A DNA stretch of 64,000 bases from an uncultured Bacilli bacterium (GTDB taxonomy: Bacteria > Bacillota_I > Bacilli_A > RF39 > UBA660): positions 434,001 to 498,000 of the forward strand of contig CAKOMW010000001.1 in assembly GCA_934096805.1 (NCBI GenBank), read 5' to 3'. The position numbers and the translations under genes are program-made. This document shows positions 26,299-34,612 of the stretch, in pieces; position 1 is the first letter of the stretch, and every line of letters starts with the position of its first letter. Below the pieces are notes generated by a model. It was not told the DNA's origin. It was given only the letters and a program-made list of their open reading frames with translations, and searched no databases.

Positions 26299-26333
26299 TT
26301 TTTTTTGGTTAATACTAGTTGTGAGGTGAAAGA

Positions 26334-26489
26334 ATGAAAAAAATTACAAAAGTTGCTGCTTATATGCTTGGTGCAACAATGATTGCCGGTGCTAGTGCAT
26401 ATATGGCTATGCCAAAAGAAGCAAGAGAAGATTTTAAAAGTATGTGTGGTAATTTATTAAAAAGAAAAAGTAGTGATATGAGTCTTTAA
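26334..26489 (+). CDS. Small membrane-associated protein, unknown
   Basis: 51 aa, ATG 26334 after GAGGTGA (26322-26328). One N-terminal hydrophobic helix (AAYMLGATMIAGASAYMAM) followed by a basic, hydrophilic tail. Resembles small YtxH-like proteins in layout only. Followed at once by a terminator, so it is a real short transcription unit or the end of the tex-recD2 operon. Confidence 0.55.
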   Translation: MKKITKVAAYMLGATMIAGASAYMAMPKEAREDFKSMCGNLLKRKSSDMSL

Positions 26490-26516
26490 CTATTGACATA
26501 TGTTGATAGTTTTTTT
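26487..26516 (+). terminator. Intrinsic terminator
   Basis: AACTAT...ATAGTT hairpin with a seven-T run right after the 51-aa gene. Confidence 0.75.
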
Positions 26517-26522
26517 GCATAA

Positions 26523-26560
26523 GAAAAAGATTATTGTTTTTTGGTAATAATCTTTTTTTT
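26523..26560. terminator. Hairpin at the 3' end of the minus-strand pair
   Basis: AAAAAGATTATT and AATAATCTTTTTT flank a GTTTTTTGGT loop. It overlaps the end of the minus-strand 132-aa gene and can terminate on either strand. Confidence 0.6.
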
Positions 26561-26929
26561 CTTTGATTTTTCATTTTTTGTTAGACATAGACAAGTGTAA
26601 ATATTTAGGAAGATGAATCCTATAATGATAAATTGGTATATTGGGTATATTGTATCGCTAAAGTATTTTATTATTAAAAGGTATAGGGTTATTGTGAATA
26701 TTATGTATATAAGTGGGAATATAATTGAGGCTTTAAGGTCTTTTTTGATGAAAAGAATAGAGATTATTATAAGGAAGAGGATTAGGATTATGCTAAAGAA
26801 TATGACTAAGGCAAAGGAGTTGTCTAGGAAGACAGTGTAGTATGTGTATCCGTTTGTATAGATGTGTAGGGCTAGTGTTAATAAAAAACTAATGTAGTAT
26901 AGGATTAGGTATGTTTTTTTATTTGTCAT
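26531..26929 (-). CDS. Four-helix membrane protein, unknown
   Basis: 132 aa with four predicted membrane segments (YLILYYISFLLTLALHIY, FALVIFFSIILILFLIIIS, IIFPLIYIIFTITLYLLII, YQFIIIGFIFLNIYTCLCL) and a basic C-terminus (KSKKKKIITKK). No family recognised. Overlaps the upstream 192-aa gene by 11 nt, so the two form an operon. Confidence 0.6.
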   Translation of the reverse strand: MTNKKTYLILYYISFLLTLALHIYTNGYTYYTVFLDNSFALVIFFSIILILFLIIISILFIKKDLKASIIFPLIYIIFTITLYLLIIKYFSDTIYPIYQFIIIGFIFLNIYTCLCLTKNEKSKKKKIITKKQ

Positions 26930-27497
26930 AGTTAGATGCCTCCTTTTTAGATATTTCTATTAGGTTTGATATTATTATTAGGATAGATTTTCTGTTGGTG
27001 TTGTATTCGTATGGAATAAGGTTTGGTTCAACTATTTGTCTAAAGTAGTTGTCTTTGATGCTTAGTTCGTAGTTGTAGTATTTGTTTTGCAGTATTTCAT
27101 CGAATTGTATTGTACCTGTTAGGAATAGAAAGTCGAAGTTGTACTTATTTATTGTTTGTTCGTTTAGGTTGCAAGCTTTTTTGATTGTAGGGAATTGGGA
27201 TAGCAGGGTAGGTGTTTGTTCTTTTATCATTTGGTTATAGTATTCTTTGTATGTGATGGTGGTGTAGTTGGTTTTTTCATAGTAGTTAATTAGGTTGTTG
27301 ATTGCATTGTTACAAGTGTTTTTTTCCATAGTAGATAGTTGTTGTTTATAGGTATTTAGTGTTTCTGTATATTCCTCATTGCTTGGGAATTCAATGGTTT
27401 TGTTGATACTTTTTCCATTGTATATTATTAGGGTTATGATTGTTATGGTGTAGAAGATGAATGCTCCAAGTAGCATTAGTTTAATTTTTTCTTTCAT
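26919..27497 (-). CDS. Anchored extracellular protein, unknown
   Basis: 192 aa from 27497 with AGGAGG on the minus strand. One N-terminal membrane segment (LMLLGAFIFYTITIITLII), then ~165 hydrophilic, Tyr/Asn/Thr-rich residues with two cysteines. No family recognised. Driven by a minus-strand promoter with TTGACA at 27557-27552 and a -10-like TAAATT near 27530, and expressed with the four-helix membrane protein. Confidence 0.6.
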   Translation of the reverse strand: MKEKIKLMLLGAFIFYTITIITLIIYNGKSINKTIEFPSNEEYTETLNTYKQQLSTMEKNTCNNAINNLINYYEKTNYTTITYKEYYNQMIKEQTPTLLSQFPTIKKACNLNEQTINKYNFDFLFLTGTIQFDEILQNKYYNYELSIKDNYFRQIVEPNLIPYEYNTNRKSILIIISNLIEISKKEASNYDK

Positions 27498-27625
27498 ATA
27501 GATATGACCTCCTTAGTTTATGGTTATAATTTATCATATGTGTAAATATATTGTCAATGAGTTGTCAACATAAGACGTAAAGATAGTGTAAAGACTGTTT
27601 TTGTAAGATAAAAAAATTAAAAATA

Positions 27626-27654
27626 TTGCATTTTAACTTGATATGTGGTAATAT
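27626..27654 (+). promoter_or_regulatory. Promoter of the structured RNA locus before target 3
   Basis: TTGCAT (27626-27631), 17 nt, TAATAT (27649-27654), with TGG before the -10 (extended). Divergent from the 192-aa gene. Confidence 0.65.
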
Positions 27655-27660
27655 TTAGTT

Positions 27661-27803
27661 ATGAACAGAGGAGTATATTTTAAATAAGATGAAATATACT
27701 AAAAAAGAGATATGCTAATTTGGTGGTTAGTACTATCTCTGTTCTATGTTGTTTTAAGTTATGAAGATAAAAGTACCGCTTTTAGTTGAGTTGGTACTTT
27801 TCT
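27661..27803 (+). ncRNA. Candidate structured small RNA, three-way-junction type
   Basis: The transcript expected from the 27626-27654 promoter folds as GAACA...TGTTC closing a junction of AGTATATTT/AAATATACT and a long GAGATA-TGCTAA...TTAGTA-C-TATCTC hairpin. An intrinsic terminator AAAAGTACC/GGTACTTTT (27769-27801) follows. No ORF of note lies inside. I do not recognise a known riboswitch or 6S/SRP RNA. It could be an independent sRNA or an attenuating leader of the DGR target downstream. Confidence 0.5.
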
Positions 27804-27836
27804 TTAATTAATGTTTTATTGATAAAATTAAAATAT

Positions 27837-27866
27837 AAAAAGGTACTTGAAAAAAGTATCTTTTTA
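27837..27866 (+). terminator. Second terminator before target 3
   Basis: AAAAAGGTACTT-GAAAA-AAGTATCTTTTT (one G-U) with a T run. Transcription of target 3 must either read through this or start between it and 27928; no clear promoter is seen there. Confidence 0.6.
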
Positions 27867-27903
27867 TATTAAAATTAACTTATAAGAAACTAAGGAAGGA
27901 GGA

Positions 27904-27945
27904 AGAAATTTCATAATCAACATATATATGTTTGTGAAATTTCTG
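27904..27945 (+). promoter_or_regulatory. Leader hairpin between the RBS-like site and the start of target 3
   Basis: AGAAATTTCA pairs perfectly with TGAAATTTCT, enclosing the AACATATATATGTT palindrome. A strong GGAGGA lies just upstream (about 27896-27901), and ATG 27928 is within the hairpin while ATG 27955 follows it. Folding would bring the Shine-Dalgarno closer to ATG 27955. This suggests structure-dependent translation but is untested. Confidence 0.4.
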
Positions 27946-27954
27946 GAATTTTTT

Positions 27955-29549
27955 ATGGCAAACAAATATTCGTCTGGGGGGGGGGCAATAATGCTAGTAA
28001 TAAAATAAAACAAAACCCCTTATTTAAAGATATAAAAGACTATAATAAATATCTATTAAGTTTAGTAGGTATTCTTTTTCTTGTAGTAACAGGAGTAATC
28101 TCTTATAATCTCACTAATGCATCATATGCTAAATGGAGTAGTAGTGTGGAGTCTAAGAATGTGTTGAAGCTTAGTGTGCAATCAGGTTTTGATAAAAGTG
28201 GTGCTAATAAACCAGAACTTACAAATAATATGATACCAGTATATTATGATAGTACAAATGCAGTATGGAGAAAAGCAGATGCTAATAATAGTAAAGAAAA
28301 TTATAAATGGTATGATTATAATAATAAAATGTGGGCAAATGCTGTGACTGTTACAGAAACTAACAGAAGTACTTATCTAAGTGCAAATGTAGGAACAGAA
28401 GTACCAATGGCTGATATAAATACAATGTGGGTATGGATACCAAGGTATACTTATACATATCTTTATACGAGAACTCCACAAGAAATAAAGATAAAGTTTG
28501 AAAAAGGAACAGAAAGTACAGGCACAATAAAGTGTACTGATGCAGTAACAGGAGGTGGCACAACATCACAAACATGTACTGATACAACAAACGGAAGTTT
28601 AAAAGCAGGAACTTCTACTTATACTCATCCAGCTTTTACATTTGGAGATAAAGAACTAACAGGATTATGGGTAGGTAAGTTTGAGAGTAGTGCAACAACA
28701 ATACCAACAAGTACTTCAACAGCAGAATCTACAGTAATAATAAAACCAAATGTACAATCATTAAGGAATAAAGCTTTATCATATTTCTTTCGTGATGCAA
28801 GACAAATGGAGAAGGCAAATAATGTATATGGCTTTCCACAAAGTAGTAACACAACATTTAATTGGAATGGTAATTTAACTGGAGATACAAATAATATAGA
28901 TATCCATATGATGAAGAATACAGAATGGGGAGCAGTAACATACTTATATCACTCTATATATGGAAGATGCACAAATGGTACATGTGAAGAAATAACCATA
29001 AATAATTGTGATACTTTTACAACAGGAATTGGAGCAGATACAGTAAGTGCAATTCCTAGTTCAACAACATGTACAACAAATAAAAATAAATATAATGGAG
29101 CAAGTGGAGTAAAAGCAAGTACAACAGGAAATGTATATGGAGTGTATGACATGAATGGATGTTCATGGGAATGTACAATGGGAAATATGGTAAACTCTTC
29201 AAATCAATTTTATACATCATATGCAGAAAATTGGAGTACAATAAGTACACCACTTGCAAAGTATTATGATAGTTATACATATCATGAAAGTGACAAAATA
29301 TATACAAGAGGAAGATTAGGAGATGCAACAGTAGAAATGAGTCCTTCATCTAGTTCTTATGCTTCATGGTATTCAGCTGTAGTCTTATTTCCGGACTCCT
29401 CCTATTCTTGGTTCATTCGTGGTAACGACTACGGTATTGGTGTGGTCGAGGTGTCTGATAGGGCGGGGGCTTTCAGCTACGGCGGCAACCGTGGTGATGC
29501 GTCCGATAGCGACTCGTTTCGGGTTTCTCTCGGTGCTCAGGCCTCTTAA
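27955..29549 (+). CDS. DGR variable target protein 3, out of frame at a G10 tract (phase-variable)
   Basis: From ATG 27955 (or ATG 27928, same frame) the reading frame encodes MANKYSS and meets ten G at 27976-27985, then stops at 28006. With 11 or 8 G it would continue in frame through an anchor (YLLSLVGILFLVVTGVISY) and ASYAKWSSSVESKN. It would then run into the open frame visible from 28146 to 29549: the shared YDYNNKMWANAV segment, the lectin/FGE-like module and VR3. No start codon exists in the downstream frame before GTG 28146, so the gene is OFF as sequenced. Homopolymer sequencing error is the alternative. It lacks the long N-terminal domain of targets 2 and 4. Confidence 0.75.
27976..27985 (+). 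repeat. G10 homopolymer, candidate contingency tract
   Basis: Ten consecutive G, eight codons into the target 3 ORF, in an AT-rich genome where such runs are rare. Slipped-strand mispairing here would toggle the frame of the anchor-encoding segment. Confidence 0.7.
29379..29540 (+). repeat. Variable region VR3 of the DGR
   Basis: Aligns with the TR, with the 11-codon segment before the TCGTTTCGG block as in all VRs plus about five extra codons (GVVEVSD region) not seen in the others. It ends GGTGCTCAGGCCTCTTAA instead of the GGACT-hairpin of VR1 and VR2; an AGGC/GCCT pairing with a 7-nt loop may replace it. Confidence 0.75.
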
Positions 29550-29692
29550 GCCTTTAATTTAAAATAATAAATAGTATATTTATAATTAATATAATTTTGA
29601 TTATTAATAAAAAATACAAACTGATAGGTTGATGCTTATTGGTTTTATTTTACATATTTTTATTTAAAATAGTTTTATTTTTGCTTTATATT

Positions 29693-29701
29693 TGGTATAA
29701 T
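29693..29701 (+). promoter_or_regulatory. Extended -10 promoter of the AI-2E transporter operon
   Basis: TGG followed by TATAAT (29696-29701), close to the gene start at 29719. No strong -35. Confidence 0.45.
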
Positions 29702-29718
29702 CTAGGTGGTGATGAAAA

Positions 29719-30885
29719 ATGTTAAGAAGGAAGAATAGTAATAAAATTGATTATGATAATTTAAATGAGGTTATTGATATTAGTAAGAGAATATTAAAGG
29801 TTACTCTTTATCTTATTATTTTAGCTTTGGTGGTTCTTTGTATTCATTTGGGTAAAGAGGTTAAAATTTTTAGTTTTATTATTAATATATTGAAGGTTGC
29901 AACGCCATTTTTTATTGGTATAGTTATTGCATGGCTTTTAGATCCTATTGTTACATGGCTTAGTAAAAAGAAGGTTAAGAGAACGATTGGTTCTAGTTTT
30001 GTGTTTCTTATTTTTATAGCAGTTTTGTATTTGTTTTTCAGATTGCTTGTTCCGATGTTGTATAGCCAAATTAATGATTTTGTAGGTATACTTCCATCGT
30101 TGTTTACAAAGGTTGGTAATTTTATTGGTACTACTTTTAGTAATCTTGCTGGTAGTGGTCTTGATTTGTCTAGTGTTGAACAAAGTATTTATGATGGTGT
30201 TGAGAAGATTGCGATTAATCTTACTACTGATCTTCCTACTACTGTTATTGGATTTATGACTGGTCTTGTTTCTAGTGTTGGTACTTTCTTGCTTGGTCTT
30301 GTTGTTGGATTTTATTTACTTATTGATTTTGATGGGGTTAAGCATATTCTTGATTTCTTTCCAAAGAAGTGGCATTATTCAATTAATAAAGTTTGTGGAG
30401 AGTTGAATACTACTTTTAAGGCTTTTGTACAGGGTACTCTTTTGATTGCTCTTGTGGTTACAATTTTATCATGGATATTGTTTAAGGCTATTGGGTTGCC
30501 ATCTCCAATGTTATTTGGTCTTATTGCAGGTATTACTAATATTATTCCTTATATTGGACCATGGATTGGTGGTGCTCTTGCAGCGATAGTAGGGTTTACT
30601 GTTAGTCCTCTTGTTGGGATTCTTACTATTGTAGTGGTGTTCTTGGTACAACAAGTTGATAATATTGTTCTTCATCCTGTTATAATGAGTAAGACTGTTC
30701 ATTTGCATCCTGTCACAATTATGATTACGCTTTTGATTTTTGGTTATTTCTGGGGCATAATTGGAATGATTTTGTCTACTCCAATAGTGGCAGGGCTTAA
30801 GATTATACTTAATGCTATTGATGAAAGGTATGAAATACTTGATAGATTAAGAAGAGATGATGATTTAGAAGAGGATTGTGATTAG
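29719..30885 (+). CDS. AI-2E family transporter (PerM/YtvI-like)
   Basis: 388 aa with about eight membrane segments: two N-terminal, a long amphipathic middle (LVPMLYSQINDFVGILPSLF), and a conserved C-terminal block (GLIAGITNIIPYIGPWIG, VDNIVLHPVIMSKTVHLHPV) diagnostic of the family. Members export autoinducer-2 or other small molecules, or act as Na+/H+ antiporters; the substrate here is unknown. Ends 1 nt before the next start region and is probably the first gene of a run through alaS. Confidence 0.9.
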   Translation: MLRRKNSNKIDYDNLNEVIDISKRILKVTLYLIILALVVLCIHLGKEVKIFSFIINILKVATPFFIGIVIAWLLDPIVTWLSKKKVKRTIGSSFVFLIFIAVLYLFFRLLVPMLYSQINDFVGILPSLFTKVGNFIGTTFSNLAGSGLDLSSVEQSIYDGVEKIAINLTTDLPTTVIGFMTGLVSSVGTFLLGLVVGFYLLIDFDGVKHILDFFPKKWHYSINKVCGELNTTFKAFVQGTLLIALVVTILSWILFKAIGLPSPMLFGLIAGITNIIPYIGPWIGGALAAIVGFTVSPLVGILTIVVVFLVQQVDNIVLHPVIMSKTVHLHPVTIMITLLIFGYFWGIIGMILSTPIVAGLKIILNAIDERYEILDRLRRDDDLEEDCD

Positions 30886-30886
30886 T

Positions 30887-31429
30887 ATGAAAATTTTTAT
30901 GATAAGTGGTAAAGCTAGAAGTGGTAAGGATACTTTTGGTGATGCTTTAGAGAGAGTTTTATCTAAGGATTATAAAGTGTGTAGATTGTCTGTTGGGACT
31001 TATATTAAATTTTATGCAGAAAAGTATTTTGGATGGGATGGTAATGATGAGACTAAGCCTCGTGAATTGTTGCAAATGCTTGGTACTGAGATTATTAGAA
31101 AACAGATTGATCCTAAGTTTCATGTTAATAGGCTTATTCAAGATATAAAGGTTTTGTCTTATTTTTATGATGTGTTTATTATTTCTGATGTGAGAGAGCC
31201 TATTGAAATATTAGATGTTAAGTCTTGTTATGGTTGTGTTACAACGATTAATATGATTCGTCCTGATTTTGTTAATGAGCTTAGTGATAAGCAAAGAAGT
31301 CATTATACTGAGGTTGCTATGGATGGTTATAGTGATTATGATTATGTAGTTGTTAATGATAAGGATATTTCTCATTTGGATGAAATCGCTTTTGATATTG
31401 TTAATGAGGTGATGGTTGATGAATCTTAA
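30887..31429 (+). CDS. Deoxynucleoside-monophosphate kinase-like P-loop protein
   Basis: 180 aa from ATG 30887, directly after the AI-2E gene stop. P-loop GKARSGKDT near the start and a WDGNDETKPRELLQMLGTE stretch. IISDVREPIE (a Walker B-like DxR) and a C-terminal DYVVVND follow the pattern of T4 gp1-type dNMP kinases and related AAA_18-like kinases. It would phosphorylate dNMPs (or a cofactor precursor). It overlaps alaS by 11 nt. The substrate is not determined. Confidence 0.65.
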   Translation: MKIFMISGKARSGKDTFGDALERVLSKDYKVCRLSVGTYIKFYAEKYFGWDGNDETKPRELLQMLGTEIIRKQIDPKFHVNRLIQDIKVLSYFYDVFIISDVREPIEILDVKSCYGCVTTINMIRPDFVNELSDKQRSHYTEVAMDGYSDYDYVVVNDKDISHLDEIAFDIVNEVMVDES

Positions 31430-33167
31430 GGATTTATATATTGATTATTTTAAGGGACTTGGTCATGTTCAGATTTCTAGTGCACCAATTGTTCCTGTTA
31501 ATGATAATTCTGTTTTGTTTAATACTGCTGGGATGCAACCTCTTGTTCCTTATTTACTTGGTAAGGTTCATCCTGATGGTGTTAGGCTTTGTGATTATCA
31601 AAAGTGTGTTAGACTTACTGATTTGGATGAAATAGGTGATACTACTCATCATACTTTTTTTGAAATGCTTGGTAATTGGTCTTTGGGTGACTATTTTAAG
31701 GAAGAAAGTATTTCTTATAGTTTTAATTTTTTGACTAAGGTTCTTGGAATACCAGTTGAAAGGCTTGCGGTTACGGTTTTTCGTGGTAATGATTCAATAC
31801 CTAGGGATGATGTTTCTTATAACAAATGGCTATCTCTTGGTATTCCTAAAGAGAGAATTGCTTTAACTTTTGAGGATAATTTTTGGATAGCTGGGGATAC
31901 TGGTCCATGTGGTCCTGATACTGAGATTTTTTATTTTCGTAGTGATGATGAAATTCCGTCTTCTTATGATTTAAATGATGATAGATGGGTTGAAATATGG
32001 AATAATGTTTTTATGGAATATGAAAAGCATGCTGATGGAACTTTTACGGATCTTCCTAAGAAGAATGTTGATACTGGTATGGGTGTTGAAAGGGTTACGG
32101 CAATACTTGAGGGTGTTAATGATAACTATATGTCTTCGATATGGAAGGATGTTATTTCTCTTATTTGTGATATAAGTGGTCTTCCTTATTCTGGTAATGA
32201 AAAGAGTATGCGGATTATTGCTGATCATATTAGGACTAGTGTTTTTATAGCGTGTGATGATGCTGGTATTGTTCCTAGTAATACTGATCGTGGTTATATT
32301 TTAAGACGTCTTATAAGAAGAATGATTAGACATGCTAAAAAGCTTGGAATTGATATTAATAGTGATTTTGATTTGAAGATTGCTTCTTTAATTGTTTCTA
32401 AGTATGAAGATTATTATGATGAAATAAAAAGAAATAAATCTGTTTGTTATGAGGTTCTTACTAATGAAAAGATTAAGTTTAATCGTACTTTAGAAAAAGG
32501 CCTTAGAGAGTTTGAAAAGGGTGTTTCAACTTTTTCTGGTGATATTATTGATAGGGATTTTGCTTTTAAGCTTTATGATACTTTTGGTTTTCCGATTGAG
32601 CTTACAGTAGAGCTTGCTACGGAGCGTGGTCTTTCAGTTGATGTTATTGGATTTAAAGAAAAGTTCCGTCATCATCAAGAAATTTCTAAGGTTGGTTCGT
32701 CTTTGAAGTTTAAGGGTGGTCTTGCTTCTTCTGGTCTTATGGAGACTAAGTATCATACTGCTACTCATTTACTTAATGCTGCCTTAAAGGTTGTGGTTAG
32801 TAAGGATTGCCATCAAAGGGGTAGTAATATTACTAATGAGAGATTAAGATTTGATTTTAGTTGTGATCATAAGCTTAGTGATATTGAAAAGAAGGAAGTT
32901 ACGGATTTGGTTAACTCTTGGATTAAAGCTGATTTACCGGTTAGTGTTTGTGAAATGAAGAAAGAGGATGCAGTTAATTCTTTGGCTGAGCATATGTTTA
33001 TTGATAGGTATCCTGATATGGTTACTGTTTATAATATTGGTGATGTTTCTAGTGAAATTTGTATGGGTCCTCATGTTTCATCGACTGGTGTTCTTGGTAA
33101 TTTTAAAATTGTAAAGGAAGAGGCTTCTTCTTCTGGTGTTAGGAGAATTAAAGCTATTTTAGAATAG
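31419..33167 (+). CDS. alaS: Alanyl-tRNA synthetase lacking the C-Ala domain
   Basis: 582 aa against ~870 usual; ATG 31419 follows GAGGTGA. It charges tRNA-Ala. The catalytic domain is complete (GHVQISSAPIVPVND, TFFEMLGNWSLGDYF, DTGPCGPDTEIF, GYILRRLIRRM). It is followed by the editing domain with HTATHLLNAALK (HxxxH) and the Cys site CMGPHVSSTG. The protein stops after editing (SGVRRIKAILE), so the coiled-coil and C-Ala dimerisation domain are missing, as in some reduced genomes and organelles. This probably gives a monomeric enzyme. Confidence 0.93.
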   Translation: MNLKDLYIDYFKGLGHVQISSAPIVPVNDNSVLFNTAGMQPLVPYLLGKVHPDGVRLCDYQKCVRLTDLDEIGDTTHHTFFEMLGNWSLGDYFKEESISYSFNFLTKVLGIPVERLAVTVFRGNDSIPRDDVSYNKWLSLGIPKERIALTFEDNFWIAGDTGPCGPDTEIFYFRSDDEIPSSYDLNDDRWVEIWNNVFMEYEKHADGTFTDLPKKNVDTGMGVERVTAILEGVNDNYMSSIWKDVISLICDISGLPYSGNEKSMRIIADHIRTSVFIACDDAGIVPSNTDRGYILRRLIRRMIRHAKKLGIDINSDFDLKIASLIVSKYEDYYDEIKRNKSVCYEVLTNEKIKFNRTLEKGLREFEKGVSTFSGDIIDRDFAFKLYDTFGFPIELTVELATERGLSVDVIGFKEKFRHHQEISKVGSSLKFKGGLASSGLMETKYHTATHLLNAALKVVVSKDCHQRGSNITNERLRFDFSCDHKLSDIEKKEVTDLVNSWIKADLPVSVCEMKKEDAVNSLAEHMFIDRYPDMVTVYNIGDVSSEICMGPHVSSTGVLGNFKIVKEEASSSGVRRIKAILE

Positions 33168-33182
33168 TTTTTCTTTTTTTGT

Positions 33183-33824
33183 ATGAAGTATAGTTTTAAT
33201 GATAAAGAATATGATGTTGTTATTTCTTATAAGAATGTTAAGAATATGTATATGAGAATTAAGTCTGATTTGGTTATTTATATCACGGCTCCTTCTTTTG
33301 TTAATGAAAGGAAAATAAGGTCTTTTATTGATAGTAATTCTTTGTTTATTAATAAAAATTTATTGGAGAGAGAAAGGATTATTTCTAGGGATCAGTCTAA
33401 GTTTTTGTATATGGGTAATTCTTATGATATTTGTTATAGTAATAATCTTGGTGTGGTTCTCGGTAACAGTAAGGCTTTTATTAACAGAGATTATGATATT
33501 TATAAGTGGTATAGAAAGCGTGCTTTAGAGGTTTTTAACGAAAGATTTGATGTTTGTTTTAGCCTTTTTAATAAGAAGGTTTGTAAACCTCTTTTAAAGA
33601 TTAGAAGGATGACTAGTAAATGGGGAGTTTGTAATGTTACTGATGGAGTTATAACTCTTAATTTAGAACTTATTAAGTTTGATGTTAGGTATTTGGATTA
33701 TGTTATATATCATGAACTTTCTCATTTGATTTATCCTAATCATTCTAGTGATTTTTGGAATCTTGTTTCGTGTTATGTTCCAGATTATAAGAAAATAAGA
33801 AAAGAAATGAAGAGTATTGTGTAG
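33183..33824 (+). CDS. YgjP-family (DUF45) zinc metallopeptidase-like protein
   Basis: 213 aa. The zinc site YHELSHLIYPNHSSDFW (HExxH plus downstream His) and the RRMTSKWGVCN motif are typical of the YgjP/DUF45 M48-like family. Biochemical role is poorly known, perhaps protease or phosphohydrolase. Lies 15 nt after alaS and 8 nt before the methylase gene, so likely in the same operon. Confidence 0.85.
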   Translation: MKYSFNDKEYDVVISYKNVKNMYMRIKSDLVIYITAPSFVNERKIRSFIDSNSLFINKNLLERERIISRDQSKFLYMGNSYDICYSNNLGVVLGNSKAFINRDYDIYKWYRKRALEVFNERFDVCFSLFNKKVCKPLLKIRRMTSKWGVCNVTDGVITLNLELIKFDVRYLDYVIYHELSHLIYPNHSSDFWNLVSCYVPDYKKIRKEMKSIV

Positions 33825-33832
33825 GTGGTATT

Positions 33833-34555
33833 GTGTTAATAACTAGTTTGGATAATAAAAAAATTAAGGATTTAGTGAGGCTTAGAGAAAAGAAGTACAG
33901 GGATTTGTCTTCTTCATTTATTGTTGATAGTGCTAATTTTATTAATGAGGCTTCTTCTTTAGGACTTCTTTTGGAGGTTTATATTTTAGAAGGTTATGAT
34001 TTAGATGTTTCTTGTCCTAAGTATTTTGTTACGGAAAGGGTTATGAATAAGATTAAGAGTGTTAATACTTGTCTTTTTATTGGAGTGATAAAGAAACCTT
34101 TGTGTGAAAAGATTGTGGGAGATAGAATACTTCTTTTGGACAATATTCAGGATCCTGGTAATTTAGGAACGATAGTTAGAAGTGCTCTTGGGTTTAATGT
34201 TTCTTCGATAGTGCTTTCTAATGATTGTTGTGATTTGTATAATGATAAATGTCTTAGAGCTACTGAGGGGGCTGTTCTTAGGGTTAATATTATAAGAGAT
34301 GATTTGGCTTGTGTTATTAAGAGTCTTAAAAAAAGTGATATTCCTATATATGTTACTGATGTTTGTGAAGGTGATGATGTTTCTTCAGTGCCTCATTCTC
34401 GTTATGCTGTTGTTATGGGTAATGAGGGAAATGGTGTAGGAGATAGTATTAAGTCTCTTTGTGATAAAAGGATAAATATTAGAACTAATTCTCGTCTGGA
34501 GAGTCTTAATGTAGGGGTTGCTACTTCAATAATTTTGTATGAGTTTAGCAAATAA
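33833..34555 (+). CDS. TrmH/SpoU-family RNA 2'-O-methyltransferase
   Basis: 240 aa from GTG 33833 with AGGTGG upstream. A short N-terminal substrate-binding domain is followed by the SPOUT knot with its three motifs: LLDNIQDPGNLGTIVRSA, AVVMGNEGNGVGD and ESLNVGVATSIILYE. Methylates ribose in rRNA or tRNA using SAM; the exact site is unknown. Confidence 0.9.
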   Translation: MLITSLDNKKIKDLVRLREKKYRDLSSSFIVDSANFINEASSLGLLLEVYILEGYDLDVSCPKYFVTERVMNKIKSVNTCLFIGVIKKPLCEKIVGDRILLLDNIQDPGNLGTIVRSALGFNVSSIVLSNDCCDLYNDKCLRATEGAVLRVNIIRDDLACVIKSLKKSDIPIYVTDVCEGDDVSSVPHSRYAVVMGNEGNGVGDSIKSLCDKRINIRTNSRLESLNVGVATSIILYEFSK

Positions 34556-34612
34556 GTATTTTGTTATGTTGTTAGATGTGGTACAATTATAAAGAAATGG
34601 ATGTGTTATTTT

